This document shows positions 42,141 through 51,056 of a stretch of DNA of 64,000 nt, piece by piece. Position numbers and translations under genes: made by a program. The notes below the pieces were generated by a model. That model was not told where the DNA came from and searched no databases. It saw nothing but the letters and a program-made list of their open reading frames with translations. Where the stretch lies: assembly GCF_001815905.1 (NCBI RefSeq), contig NZ_KV823250.1, positions 1 through 64,000 on the forward strand, written 5' to 3'. This DNA is from Brevibacterium sp. HMSC07C04. Its GTDB lineage: Bacteria > Actinomycetota > Actinomycetes > Actinomycetales > Brevibacteriaceae. Within the stretch, counting starts at the first letter, position 1. Every line of letters starts with the position of its first letter.

Positions 42141-43646
42141 GTGCCCCAAACCACTGTTGAAAATGAAACCGCCGCGCCGAAGGCCGTGTCTGAGCGCGCT
42201 CCTCTAAGCCCTGAGCACCGCAGGGTGATGGGCGTGCTCTCAGTCATCGGCACAGTGCTCGCAGGCCTCATCATTTTTGCCATGTACCCCGGCGGTATCA
42301 GCCCTGACGGAGTTTTCCAGGTCAGGCAGATTCGCGGCGAGGTTCCGTACAACGACTGGCAGCCGGTCTCTATGACCTGGACGTGGCACCAGCTGACAAA
42401 CATCTTCGGCACTGTCACGGCCCTGCTGTGGGCACAGGTCCTCTTCGGCTGGGTGTGCGCGCTGCTGACCAGCTATGTGCTGCTGAAGATCTCCCGGCGC
42501 ACCTGGGTTGCCGCACTGGGCCTGTTCATGCTTTTCATGCCGAACATGGTCAACATCCTGGGCGTCTTCTACAAGGACGTGCACTTAGCGCTGGCGCTGT
42601 ACCTGGCTGTTCTCATGATGTTCCTGGTGCTGCTCCAGCCGAAAGGACGCTGGGTCTGGGCCGCCGTGGCGTTCGGCAGTTTGGTCTATGCGGCGCTTGT
42701 GCGCAAGAACTCCGCCGTAGCGGTGCTGCCCATTGTTGCGGTGTTCGTGCTGTGGTTCCTGCGGGCCCGCGGCAGCCGTGTTCGGGCAGAACTGGTCAAA
42801 GTCGGCGTCATCTCTGTTCTTGCCACCGGCATTGTCGGCGGGACGGTGCTCGCAGCGGACAAAGCACTTGCCACCGCCACCGGTGCCACCCAGAACTCGC
42901 AGTTCACCCAGGTGTTCATCGACGACATCGTCTTCGGCATGCCCGAAGAGGCGATCTTTGCGGCAGATGCCCCGCAAGCAGAAAAAGACCGCATCATGTT
43001 CGCCCGCGAAACCTGCAAGAAGCGCGAAGAACAAGAAGGGCGTGAAATCATATGGGACGCCTACTGGAACTGCTACGGCCTAGGCGTCAACGGGGCATAC
43101 ACGGAAGTTGAGGACCCCGATGCCGTGGTCACACTGTGGAAGGCAACAGTGCCTCACCACCTGGGCGACTACGCCAAGTACCGAACTAAAACCACCTGGC
43201 GGTTCCTGACCCACACATCGTCCGTGGCCGCTGCACCGGTCCGCGGTGACCAGGTGGACTTACCGCCCACCCACCCGAAGGCACGCGACATTCACTCCGG
43301 CTACGTCTACTCAGCCGCCTACGGGTTCATGCCGTTCATGTTTCTGGGCATAACGGCGCTCGCGGCCTGCATAGTGGGCGCAGTCGTCAGTCTGCGCACA
43401 CGCACCCGTTCCCTGGGGGCGTGCGCCGTTTTCACATCCGTCATCCTCTACGTCCTGACGTATTTCCCCACCGCGCCAGCAGACCTGTACCGCTACAGCT
43501 ACTGGCCGTTTGCCGGAGCTATGTTCGGCTGGCTGCTGATCGCGGCGTCGCGCAGGCACACCCGCAGGCTCCGCTGTGAAAAGCAGCGCCCGATGGTCAA
43601 ACGCAGCCGGACAGTCGTGCACGATTCCGCCGACACTTCTCAGTAG
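42141..43646 (+). CDS. GT-C-like polytopic membrane protein, paralog 2
   Basis: 501-residue paralog of the preceding gene, most similar to it. Signature positions: D56 in SPDGVFQVRQ, DWQP at 72-75 (again 16 residues apart), FYKDVHLALALYL, LVRKNSAVAVLP, IDDIVFGMPEEA, Cys in ARETCKKRE, WDAYWNCYGLGVNG, and PTAPADLYRYSYWPF. About ten TM helices with one long outside loop (about 235-370). It starts 68 bases after paralog 1 and probably has its own leaderless promoter. Having a near-duplicate side by side suggests two enzymes for two positions or sugars. Confidence 0.7.
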   Translation: MPQTTVENETAAPKAVSERAPLSPEHRRVMGVLSVIGTVLAGLIIFAMYPGGISPDGVFQVRQIRGEVPYNDWQPVSMTWTWHQLTNIFGTVTALLWAQVLFGWVCALLTSYVLLKISRRTWVAALGLFMLFMPNMVNILGVFYKDVHLALALYLAVLMMFLVLLQPKGRWVWAAVAFGSLVYAALVRKNSAVAVLPIVAVFVLWFLRARGSRVRAELVKVGVISVLATGIVGGTVLAADKALATATGATQNSQFTQVFIDDIVFGMPEEAIFAADAPQAEKDRIMFARETCKKREEQEGREIIWDAYWNCYGLGVNGAYTEVEDPDAVVTLWKATVPHHLGDYAKYRTKTTWRFLTHTSSVAAAPVRGDQVDLPPTHPKARDIHSGYVYSAAYGFMPFMFLGITALAACIVGAVVSLRTRTRSLGACAVFTSVILYVLTYFPTAPADLYRYSYWPFAGAMFGWLLIAASRRHTRRLRCEKQRPMVKRSRTVVHDSADTSQ

Positions 43647-43649
43647 CCT

Positions 43650-43655
43650 TAGAAT
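43650..43655 (+). promoter_or_regulatory. -10 box of the second acyltransferase gene
   Basis: TAGAAT just after the preceding stop; the predicted leader is about 40 bases and holds GAGGAG before the ATG. Confidence 0.45.
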
Positions 43656-43701
43656 TCGAACCCGGACTGCCCACTGACCGTCAAACGAACGCGAGGAGAC
43701 C

Positions 43702-45906
43702 ATGCACCGTAGGTTTCGGCCGGAGATCCAGATGCTGCGCGCACTGGCCGTCGTCACCGTGGTCGTCTATCACATCAACCCGGATTTCCTGCCGGGCGGC
43801 TTTGTGGGCGTTGATGTCTTCTTCGTCATATCCGGGTTCCTCATCACAGCGCACATGCTGCGCGAAGCCGAACGCACCCAGACGGTCAACCTGCTGACAT
43901 TCTGGGCGAACCGGGCTCGCCGCATCCTTCCGGCGGCGACGGTCGCGATTGTGGTCACCGCCCTGGCATCCCTGTACTTTCTGCCGCGCAGCGCTTTATC
44001 TCAAGCCGCGGTTGAAGGACTGTCCTCAGCGTTCTACGTGCAGAACTGGGCGCTGGCTTCCGGCGCGGTTGACTATCTGGGCGCCCAGAACTCGCCATCG
44101 CCGTACCAGCACTTCTGGTCGCTGTCGATCGAAGAGCAGTTCTACATTCTGTGGCCGCTGGTGGTGATCCTGGCCGTGTGGGTTGCGGGACGGACCACCG
44201 CTCGCCACTCACGAGGCGCCGTCCCCGGTATTCTGCGCAAGCTCGGCACGGCGGGGGCGCACCATGTGTCACCCGAGCATCGTTTCCACCGGACGTTCCG
44301 CATCTGCGTCGGCATTCTCTTTGCCGTCATCATCCTGGCGTCGTTCGTGTGGTCGGCGGTGCTTGTGGGCTCCGGTGATCCCACCGCGTACTTCGTCACC
44401 CAGTCCCGCATTTGGGAACTCGGCGCCGGCGGTCTGCTGGCCGTGGTTATGGTCGATACGGAGCGCTTTGCGCGTCTGCGCACGCTGTTGGCCCTTGCCG
44501 GCGTCACCGCGATTGTCGTGGCATGTATTTTCTACGACGGCACCACACCGGCGTTTCCGGGAATATCAGCGCTCCTGCCCGTGCTGGGCACCATGGCGGT
44601 CATTGCGGCCGGACGGACGCAGGGGCTGGGCTCGCTCACTCCGATTGTCGATCTGCGGGCAGTGCAGAAGATCGGCAATTGGTCGTACTCGCTGTACCTG
44701 TGGCACTTCCCCCTGGTGGTCTTCTTCACCGCGCAGTTCGAACGCCATGCCAATACCATCGAAGGCACCGGCCTGCTGGCCTTCGCGGTGGCGCTGGCTT
44801 ATCTGAGCTTCACCTTTGTTGAAGAGCCCCTGCGCCGCAGCGAACTTCTGAAGAAGCGCAGGTGGCTGACAGTGGAAATCGCGGCGGTGTCCATGGTGCT
44901 TGCCGCGGTGCTCGCACTTGTTCCGCAGTGGGCGGTCAACCGTGAATACGACAGGGTGCCGGAAGCACAGGAAACATACGACACGGTTGCCGATGATCAG
45001 GCGCAGCAGAAACAGGAAGACAGTGAGCCGCTGTTCGGTGCTCGCGCAATCAGCGATCCGCTGGACACGTTCGACCTGCCAATGCACGCTGAGGGCCAGG
45101 AAGACTATTTCCCGAAGGCGGTCGATCTTATTGAAGACCGTCCCCAGTTCCCTGACGAGTGTGACCCGTACCCGAACAAGAGGGAAGCCGACACCATACG
45201 CGGCTGCACTGTCCTCAACCCGGGAGGGTCAAAAGAACTGGCCGTGGTGGGGGATTCCCATGCGGCACAGTGGGTGCCGGGACTGGAAAAGGCCCTTGAC
45301 GGCACAGACTGGAAGCTGCGCGTCTACGCGAAGAACGCCTGCGGTCTGAACACGACCCCTCGTGACTACAAAAACGAAGGGCTCAACTGTGTTGAGCCGG
45401 TGAAGAAGCTCGTCAAACACCTTGTAGAAGACAAACCGGACAAGGTGCTCATTGCGAACCTCGACGTTGACGACTACGACGTCGACGCGGCGCGCGAGCA
45501 GGGTCTCGCTGACTCTGACGTTGTCGGCTACGATGGCTACATTGAAACTCTCAAGCCGCTGAAGGAAGCCGGAATCGATGTCGTCGCATTCGGCGATACC
45601 CCCATCCCGCCTTCCAATATGGCCGACTGCATGGGTCTGAATGAAGCCAACCCGGAAGAATGCAATTTCAAACGCGAAGACCCCAAACCTGACGGTGCGG
45701 ATCTCGCTTTGAAACAGGCTTCGGAAGACCTCGGCATCCGCCACTGGGATCCCACACCGTATTTCTGCGGCCAGTCCACAACGTGTCCTGCCGTGGTCGG
45801 GTCGGTGGTCGTCTACCGCGACAATGACCACATTTCGGCAGCCTATTCGGAAACTTTGGCTGACTACGTGGTCAAGGCCCTGAAGATAGAAACAGCCGAA
45901 CAGTGA
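43702..45906 (+). CDS. OafA-type membrane acyltransferase with SGNH domain, copy 2
   Basis: 734-residue O-acyltransferase, clearly paralogous to copy 1. AT3 domain: FRPEIQMLRALAVVTVVVYH with the catalytic His, PGGFVGVDVFFVISGFLIT, ANRARRILPAATVAI, FWSLSIEEQFYILWP. SGNH domain: VVGDSHAAQWVPGLE and YRDNDHISAAYSETL. An extra cytoplasmic or loop insert of about 30 residues near 165-200 (RTTARHSRGAVPG...) contains an ACGAGGCGCCG word at the DNA level. Its stop overlaps the third GT-C-like gene (GTGA), so acylation and glycosyl transfer are probably coexpressed. ATG behind GAGGAG. Confidence 0.9.
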   Translation: MHRRFRPEIQMLRALAVVTVVVYHINPDFLPGGFVGVDVFFVISGFLITAHMLREAERTQTVNLLTFWANRARRILPAATVAIVVTALASLYFLPRSALSQAAVEGLSSAFYVQNWALASGAVDYLGAQNSPSPYQHFWSLSIEEQFYILWPLVVILAVWVAGRTTARHSRGAVPGILRKLGTAGAHHVSPEHRFHRTFRICVGILFAVIILASFVWSAVLVGSGDPTAYFVTQSRIWELGAGGLLAVVMVDTERFARLRTLLALAGVTAIVVACIFYDGTTPAFPGISALLPVLGTMAVIAAGRTQGLGSLTPIVDLRAVQKIGNWSYSLYLWHFPLVVFFTAQFERHANTIEGTGLLAFAVALAYLSFTFVEEPLRRSELLKKRRWLTVEIAAVSMVLAAVLALVPQWAVNREYDRVPEAQETYDTVADDQAQQKQEDSEPLFGARAISDPLDTFDLPMHAEGQEDYFPKAVDLIEDRPQFPDECDPYPNKREADTIRGCTVLNPGGSKELAVVGDSHAAQWVPGLEKALDGTDWKLRVYAKNACGLNTTPRDYKNEGLNCVEPVKKLVKHLVEDKPDKVLIANLDVDDYDVDAAREQGLADSDVVGYDGYIETLKPLKEAGIDVVAFGDTPIPPSNMADCMGLNEANPEECNFKREDPKPDGADLALKQASEDLGIRHWDPTPYFCGQSTTCPAVVGSVVVYRDNDHISAAYSETLADYVVKALKIETAEQ
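44211..44221 (+). repeat. ACGAGGCGCCG repeat, coding copy
   Basis: The only copy inside a gene, in the segment encoding HSRGAV of acyltransferase copy 2. Confidence 0.5.
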
Positions 45907-47360
45907 AGAAGTCGTCCCGGTGGAGCCTGCTGCTCGTCGCACTGACAGCATTCTGCGCCGCTGGGACGATCATCGGCTTCGGCACCGGCCGGGCCGAATA
46001 CGACATTGTTGAACAGTTCAAGCAGGCTGTCGGCCAGAAGCAGATGAGCGACTGGCATCCGCCGATCGTCGCCGTTGTGTGGAGAGGCCTGTACGGGCTG
46101 ACCGGTTGGATCGGATCGCTGTTCGTGTGCTCGGCGCTCCTGTACTTCACCGGAGTGCTGCTGACCGCCGAGTATGTTCACCGGCGGTTGGGCAGCCGAC
46201 TGGGTTCGCTCGGCGTTTTGGCCGTATCCATCAGCCCGTGGGCGTACAGCCAGATCAACATCCCGTGGAAAGACACAATCCTCACCGGTGCACTGCTGGC
46301 CGGGTGCGGCTGCGTCATGCTCATACGCCGCGGCGCCCGGTCAAAGCGGACCGCAGTTCTCGCGCTGGTCGCGGTGGGAGCGCTGATCTTTGCGACTCTG
46401 GTGCGCAAAAACGCCATAGCCGCAGTTGTGCCCATCTGCTTCTACCTGGCCTGGCAGCTGCTGCCGATTGCACACCGTACGATGCGGAAGCTGCAGGCGC
46501 GCAACAGCGCGGCCAGTTCGAGTTTGCGCAGGTTCGTCGCATGGCTCGCTGGGTCCTTTGTTCTCATCTTTGCGGTTGGTGGGGCGGCTGTCGTCGCCGA
46601 TGCCGGAATCGCAAGAGTCTGGCACGTCAAGGAAACCCACCAGGAATATCAGGTGATGCTCGATGACGTCATGTTTTCGGTTCCCGAAGATGAACTCAAC
46701 GCAGCCGATGTTACTCCGAAGCTGAAGAAGCGCATCAACACGTCTAGAGCTCTCTGCTATGAAAGAGGCGTATTCTACGACGCCTATTGGAACTGTTTCG
46801 GAAGAGGCCACGGCGGAGACTATCAGCCTATTGAAGAATCCCACAGACAAGGTCTGGAAAAACTGTGGCGTGAGAACGTCATCACACACCCCGCGCGCTA
46901 TCTTTCCTACCGCTGGTCTGTGTACCGCTTCTATTTGACGACTTCCGCGCTGGAGTATTTCCAATATCCCGTAAACACTGCGCAGGAGATCGGGTTCGGC
47001 ACCGGGCCTGAGCCGTTTGAACGTGCGGTGAAAACATATGTTTTGGATTTCGGCGTTGAGAAGCTTGGGTTCACATTCAAACCTTGGTTCTGGCTGACAG
47101 GCTGCGTTCTAGTCGCAGCTGTGGCTCTGAAGCGCAGGCGTGCGGCAGCCGCCGTGCTCACGCTGACGGCGTCAGCCTTCCTCTACACAGCCGCGTACTT
47201 TCCGGTGATCCCCGAAGCTCACTTCCGCTACACCCACTGGCCTGCCGTAGCGGTGTCTATAGCCCTGATAGCTGCTTTCACGGAACATTTCAGGGGCAAA
47301 AGCAAGCGGCCCGCCGAAACAGCCGACGGGCCGCTGCGCGAGAAGACTTCAGCGCTGTAA
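45903..47360 (+). CDS. GT-C-like polytopic membrane protein, paralog 3
   Basis: 485-residue, more divergent third member of the family. Signature positions: D34 in AEYDIVEQFKQ, DWHP at 50-53 (16 residues apart as in the others), WKDTILTGALLA, LVRKNAIAAVVP, LDDVMFSVPEDE, Cys in SRALCYERG, YDAYWNCFGRGHGG, and PEAHFRYTHWPAV. GTG start overlaps the acyltransferase stop by 4 bases. Its end overlaps the converging GT52 gene by 12 bases. Conservation of just these residues in a divergent paralog marks them as functional. Confidence 0.7.
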   Translation: MKKSSRWSLLLVALTAFCAAGTIIGFGTGRAEYDIVEQFKQAVGQKQMSDWHPPIVAVVWRGLYGLTGWIGSLFVCSALLYFTGVLLTAEYVHRRLGSRLGSLGVLAVSISPWAYSQINIPWKDTILTGALLAGCGCVMLIRRGARSKRTAVLALVAVGALIFATLVRKNAIAAVVPICFYLAWQLLPIAHRTMRKLQARNSAASSSLRRFVAWLAGSFVLIFAVGGAAVVADAGIARVWHVKETHQEYQVMLDDVMFSVPEDELNAADVTPKLKKRINTSRALCYERGVFYDAYWNCFGRGHGGDYQPIEESHRQGLEKLWRENVITHPARYLSYRWSVYRFYLTTSALEYFQYPVNTAQEIGFGTGPEPFERAVKTYVLDFGVEKLGFTFKPWFWLTGCVLVAAVALKRRRAAAAVLTLTASAFLYTAAYFPVIPEAHFRYTHWPAVAVSIALIAAFTEHFRGKSKRPAETADGPLREKTSAL

Positions 47361-48812
47361 GGGCCTGACCGTCCTCTTCACGCGCCTTCGGAGCCTGCGA
47401 TAGGGCTCCCGCAGATTTGTGGGCAGGCGTCTTTCAATCTTGCCGTTCTGGACCTTTTCCTTCTTCGGCAAAGCTCCCGGAAGATTGAGCTTGGTCAGTC
47501 GGCGCCTGCGGAAGTACCGAATATCGTCCGTGTGCTGCGCGGTCTTCAAATAGGATTCCGCATGAGTGCGCAGATGCGGAACGACCTTGGGGCGCGACGC
47601 ATAGGCAATGGCTTCGATCAGACCCTGCAGACGCTCAATGTCATCGGAGGTCAGTGCACCGGCCGAACCGTCCATGACGGCGTCACAGAGGACAGCCGGA
47701 ATGCGGTTGGAGTTCTCAAACGGGGTCAGCGCATTCAACACGGTCTGCGTGCCGACTGCAACAGCGGGAATGCCGTAGGCCGAGCGCGCCGTGGCAAGCG
47801 TCGTTGAGAAGCACCCGATTACAAGCGCCGGTGACAGATGCTCCAGGATTGCTTCGGCGATGACCGGACGGTTGAATATCGTGAAGCCCAGCCCCAAACC
47901 CTCAGCAGCATCGCGCAGAGCACTGACAGCAGCCGGCGGCGCTGCAGGGTGCGGTTTGAAGACCACGTGAGCGGCACCTCGGCGGTGTGCTTCTTCCAGC
48001 ATGCTCACGTGCATCCGGTCTTCTTCATCCGGCGTGAGAATATCGAGAGCAGCCAGGTACTGACCGACCACCAGCGCGGTGGAAGAACCGGACAGAGAGC
48101 CCAGCTGTGCATCGAGAACAGCCCTGACAGTCTCCAGGCTTTCGACAACCACACGCCGATACGCGTCCCAGCTCAGTGCAACCGGGACGATTCCGTGTTC
48201 GCTCAACAGCACCGGGTCCAGCTGCTCAATGTAGGGCAGGTAGTGCAGAGAAGTCATGCGCTGACCATTGCTCAGATGCAGATGATTGCGCGTTGCCGCA
48301 TAGGACATCAGACCGTCAGCGTGCACCCTCTGAAAAGCGGTGTGAAAGACACGGCCAATCGCCACGGCAGGGTTGACCTGCGGTGATTCGACAATCAGCT
48401 CGAGCTCAGCATCGCCGAGCTCCCAACGCTGACGCAGCAGGCGCTCCCATACGGGAAGTTCGGTATCTTCCGGGGACCACGTGGAAGGATGAATGGGCGA
48501 CAGCGTGGCATTGAGGTCGACGACACGGTCAAAGCGGCTCAGCGCAGGCTGCGCTTCGGGCAGCTCCCACAGCGGTGTCGCTGTTTCAGGGGCAAGCGAA
48601 TGGTTCGATACAACGAGGATGCGCTCAGAAATCGACGGGAAGTCATCTCGCACGCGCCGCTCGGCGGGCATAGCCTCAAGTGTGCTGAAAGGTTCGCCGA
48701 TCGACAAAGACGCCACCTGCGGAAGCCATCCGGTGTCATACGCGCCGTCGTCAATGCCTGCGGCAAGCGTAATCACCTGAGACATAGTGGAAACAAAGAA
48801 CAGCTGTTTCAT
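47349..48812 (-). CDS. Polysialyltransferase-like (GT52-type) glycosyltransferase
   Basis: 487-residue GT-B protein of the alpha-2,8-polysialyltransferase-like family. N-terminus QLFFVSTMSQVITLAAGIDD, a central LHYLPYIEQLDP, then the CMP-binding-side motifs HVVFKPHPAAPPA (the family HP motif) and PALVIGCFSTTLATARSAYG (the Ser-rich SST motif). The last 70 residues are strongly basic (KLNLPGALPKKEK ... RRLRRRVKRTVR), probably membrane-associated. The start overlaps the preceding GT2 stop by 4 bases. With neuB and neuA upstream, it likely transfers a nonulosonic acid. Confidence 0.82.
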   Translation of the reverse strand: MKQLFFVSTMSQVITLAAGIDDGAYDTGWLPQVASLSIGEPFSTLEAMPAERRVRDDFPSISERILVVSNHSLAPETATPLWELPEAQPALSRFDRVVDLNATLSPIHPSTWSPEDTELPVWERLLRQRWELGDAELELIVESPQVNPAVAIGRVFHTAFQRVHADGLMSYAATRNHLHLSNGQRMTSLHYLPYIEQLDPVLLSEHGIVPVALSWDAYRRVVVESLETVRAVLDAQLGSLSGSSTALVVGQYLAALDILTPDEEDRMHVSMLEEAHRRGAAHVVFKPHPAAPPAAVSALRDAAEGLGLGFTIFNRPVIAEAILEHLSPALVIGCFSTTLATARSAYGIPAVAVGTQTVLNALTPFENSNRIPAVLCDAVMDGSAGALTSDDIERLQGLIEAIAYASRPKVVPHLRTHAESYLKTAQHTDDIRYFRRRRLTKLNLPGALPKKEKVQNGKIERRLPTNLREPYRRLRRRVKRTVRPLQR

Positions 48813-50014
48813 GCCGATGTCCTTTCCGTTTCCGGAAGATACCAGGAAATATGCGCCTGGCGTTTGTCAGTGCTGGCTGCGAAGACTTCGCTGAAAACAT
48901 CCCGCGGGATGCGCTGAGCCACCCGTCCGCCACGAGCACGAAGGGCATCCAGCACTTCCTGCGGAATGATCTGCACGGGCGGGAGATCGCTGGGATCCTT
49001 CGTGGCCTGAATGTTCCTGCGCTCTTCCTCGACCGCCGCCAGAAACATCTGCGAACGCCCACGACGGCCGGCAACGCGAAGCTTGAGATGGTCGAGAACT
49101 GAAGAATCTGCGCTCGTCTCTGCTGTGTCGACCCCGAGCTCTGCAACCGCCTGGGCATAGGCGACCGCCTGGATATAGCGCTTATGGTGATGTTCCATGA
49201 GCGCAAACAGGTTGCGGGCTGCTTTGGGGTAGAAGGTGTGACCCTCAGAGTCGTTGTCCAAGCGTTCGAAGATGAGATCAAAGGCATCGAGGAACATCAG
49301 CTGGCGCTCATCCAGAATCTGGGTGAGAGAACCGCTGACATTGCGCCGATACATGATGCCGGGAGCATCAACCACGGCAAATGATTCAGCATCCAGGTGC
49401 AGCCCCCAGATCCAGCTGCGGTCTTCGGCCGTCATGAAGTCCTTGGGAAAGTACAGCAGTCCTGAATCGCGCAGGCGCCTATGGAAGATTCCCGCCCACG
49501 CGTAGGGGTAATCGACCATGGTGTTGGTGTGGGCCGGGAGGATTCCGGTGCGGGGATTGAGCGCGCGATTCCTAACCGACATGGGTGCCCGCTTGAGACC
49601 GCGCTTGTTGCCGGTGACGGTCGTGTGGTCGCAGCGCACAAAATCGACGTGCAGACTCTCCATTGCCGCGAGCATGGTGGGCAGGTGGTTCGGGGCCAGC
49701 CAGTCATCGCCGTCGAGGAAGACGATGTATTCGCCCTCGGCCCGGTCAAGGCCCTGATTGCGGCCATTGGCCAGGCCGACATTGGTGGGGTTGGTGATGA
49801 CTTCGAAGTTGTCGAACTTCGCACCGAACTCATCGAGGACTTGGGCAGTCCCGTCCGAGCTTCCGTCGTCGACTGCTATGACCTGCAGCTCTTTGAGGTC
49901 AATGGGGTCTGGCTGCAGTGGGTGGGGTTCGGCCTGCATGAGAATAGACCGGTAGACCTGCGGCAGATAGTGCGCACAGTCCTTTGCGGGAACGATAAGC
50001 GAAAGCTTGGGCAT
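48809..50014 (-). CDS. Family 2 glycosyltransferase
   Basis: 401-residue enzyme. GT-A domain at about 1-230: KLSLIVPAKDCAHYLPQVYRS, VIAVDDGSSDGTAQVLDEF, GLANGRNQGLDRAEGEYIV, FLDGDDWLAP (DxD), and FMTAEDRSWIWGLHL (ED base). A helical C-terminal region of about 170 residues follows, ending SWYLPETERTSA. The frame stays open upstream to 50299, but ATG at 50014 is where homology begins. It lies after a terminator-like hairpin that follows neuB, and is coupled to the GT52 gene. It resembles GT2 domains found with capsule or teichoic-acid polymerases; the sugar is unknown. Confidence 0.87.
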   Translation of the reverse strand: MPKLSLIVPAKDCAHYLPQVYRSILMQAEPHPLQPDPIDLKELQVIAVDDGSSDGTAQVLDEFGAKFDNFEVITNPTNVGLANGRNQGLDRAEGEYIVFLDGDDWLAPNHLPTMLAAMESLHVDFVRCDHTTVTGNKRGLKRAPMSVRNRALNPRTGILPAHTNTMVDYPYAWAGIFHRRLRDSGLLYFPKDFMTAEDRSWIWGLHLDAESFAVVDAPGIMYRRNVSGSLTQILDERQLMFLDAFDLIFERLDNDSEGHTFYPKAARNLFALMEHHHKRYIQAVAYAQAVAELGVDTAETSADSSVLDHLKLRVAGRRGRSQMFLAAVEEERRNIQATKDPSDLPPVQIIPQEVLDALRARGGRVAQRIPRDVFSEVFAASTDKRQAHISWYLPETERTSA

Positions 50015-50046
50015 GGGGATCTTTCGGTGCTCTGAAACTGCGGTCA

Positions 50047-50090
50047 ATTCAGTTCGCACCCCAGCGAGGGAGCCGGGGTGCGAACTGAAT
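50047..50090 (-). terminator. Hairpin between neuB and the GT2 gene
   Basis: A 16-bp perfect stem (arms 50047-50062, ATTCAGTTCGCACCCC, and 50075-50090) with a 12-base loop, no T-tract. It separates neuA-neuB from the downstream GT2-GT52 pair and may give partial termination. Confidence 0.65.
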
Positions 50091-50114
50091 GTCGGTAGAG
50101 GTGGTCGGCGCGAC

Positions 50115-51026
50115 TCAGCTGTGGACGCGCAGGGACGCGATCTTGGGTTCTTCGCCCGGCATGACGCGCTTGTTGCCGTCACCCAGAGCAGTTTCGATTT
50201 CCCGGATGTGACGTCCCAGCGCAATGAACTCAGCCGGTTCCATGGAAGCCGACTGGTCCGAACCCCACATGGTCGAATCCAGCGTGATGTGACGTTCAAC
50301 GGTCACAGCGCCCAGGGCGACTGCGGCGGTGGTGATGGTGGTGCCCAGTTCGTGGCCGGAGTAGCCGACCGGAATGCCGTAGCGTTCGCGCAGAGCCGGA
50401 ATCGCCAAGAGGTTCACTTCGTCCGCAGGCAGCGGGTAGGTCGAAGTTGCGTGCATGAGCACCAGGTTGTCGGTGCCGAGGATCTCCACGGCGCGGTCGA
50501 TCTGTTCGAGAGTCGACATTCCGGTCGACATGATGAGCGGTTTGCCGGTGTCGCGCAGAGCTTCGAGCAGCTTGACGTCCGTGATGGAGGCCGAAGCGAC
50601 CTTGTGGGTGACAGCGTCGAACTTCTCCAGGAAGTTCACCGAGTCAACATCCCACGGGCTTGCAAACCACTGCAGGCCCAGCTCCTTGGCGTAGCGGTCG
50701 ATTTCGGTGTACTGCTCGTCTTCGAACTCAACGCGGTACTTGTATTCCAGGTAGGTCATTTCGCCCCAGGGTGTGGAGCGCGGCTTCGACTTCTGGTGTT
50801 CCGGTACCGCAACTTCGGGGTTGCGCTTCTGGAACTTCACGGCCTGTGCGCCGGCAACCTTCGACACGTCCATGAGCTGCTTGGCCAGTTCGACGTCACC
50901 GTTGTGGTTGATGCCGATTTCGCCGATCAGGTAGGTGGGGTTGCCCGGTCCGACCTTGTGTTCGCCGATGCCGACGGGGGTGATGGTCTTTCCTGCGCTG
51001 GTGGTGGAGTAGGGGACAGCGGTCAT
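50115..51026 (-). CDS. neuB: Nonulosonate synthase (NeuB family) lacking the SAF domain
   Basis: Condenses phosphoenolpyruvate with a hexose derivative to a nine-carbon 2-keto acid. 303 residues make one TIM barrel: YLIGEIGINHNGDVELAKQL, AGAQAVKFQKRNPEVAVP, GLQWFASPWDVDSVNFLE, IMSTGMSTLEQIDRAVEIL, HATSTYPLPADEVNLLAIP, VGYSGHELGTTITTAAVALG and VERHITLDSTMWGSDQSASM. Most NeuB proteins (about 340 residues) end in a SAF/antifreeze-like domain that caps the neighbouring active site; it is absent here. ATG behind AAAGGA. It follows neuA-HAD by 30 bases. Whether the substrate is ManNAc or mannose (6-phosphate) is not certain; see the Kdn finding. Confidence 0.88.
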   Translation of the reverse strand: MTAVPYSTTSAGKTITPVGIGEHKVGPGNPTYLIGEIGINHNGDVELAKQLMDVSKVAGAQAVKFQKRNPEVAVPEHQKSKPRSTPWGEMTYLEYKYRVEFEDEQYTEIDRYAKELGLQWFASPWDVDSVNFLEKFDAVTHKVASASITDVKLLEALRDTGKPLIMSTGMSTLEQIDRAVEILGTDNLVLMHATSTYPLPADEVNLLAIPALRERYGIPVGYSGHELGTTITTAAVALGAVTVERHITLDSTMWGSDQSASMEPAEFIALGRHIREIETALGDGNKRVMPGEEPKIASLRVHS

Positions 51027-51056
51027 GTCAATCCTTTCGGGTAGGTGGTTTTCGGC

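Noticed and set aside
40621-47360. GT-C-like paralogs as plain transporters
   Set aside because: The acidic first-loop residue, conserved outer-loop Cys motif and position beside galE and gtrAB fit glycosyltransferases better; not excluded.
50007-51044. 345-residue plus-strand open frame
   Set aside because: Antisense to neuB, with composition typical of a complementary-strand shadow (VGDAVGLGD-type runs).
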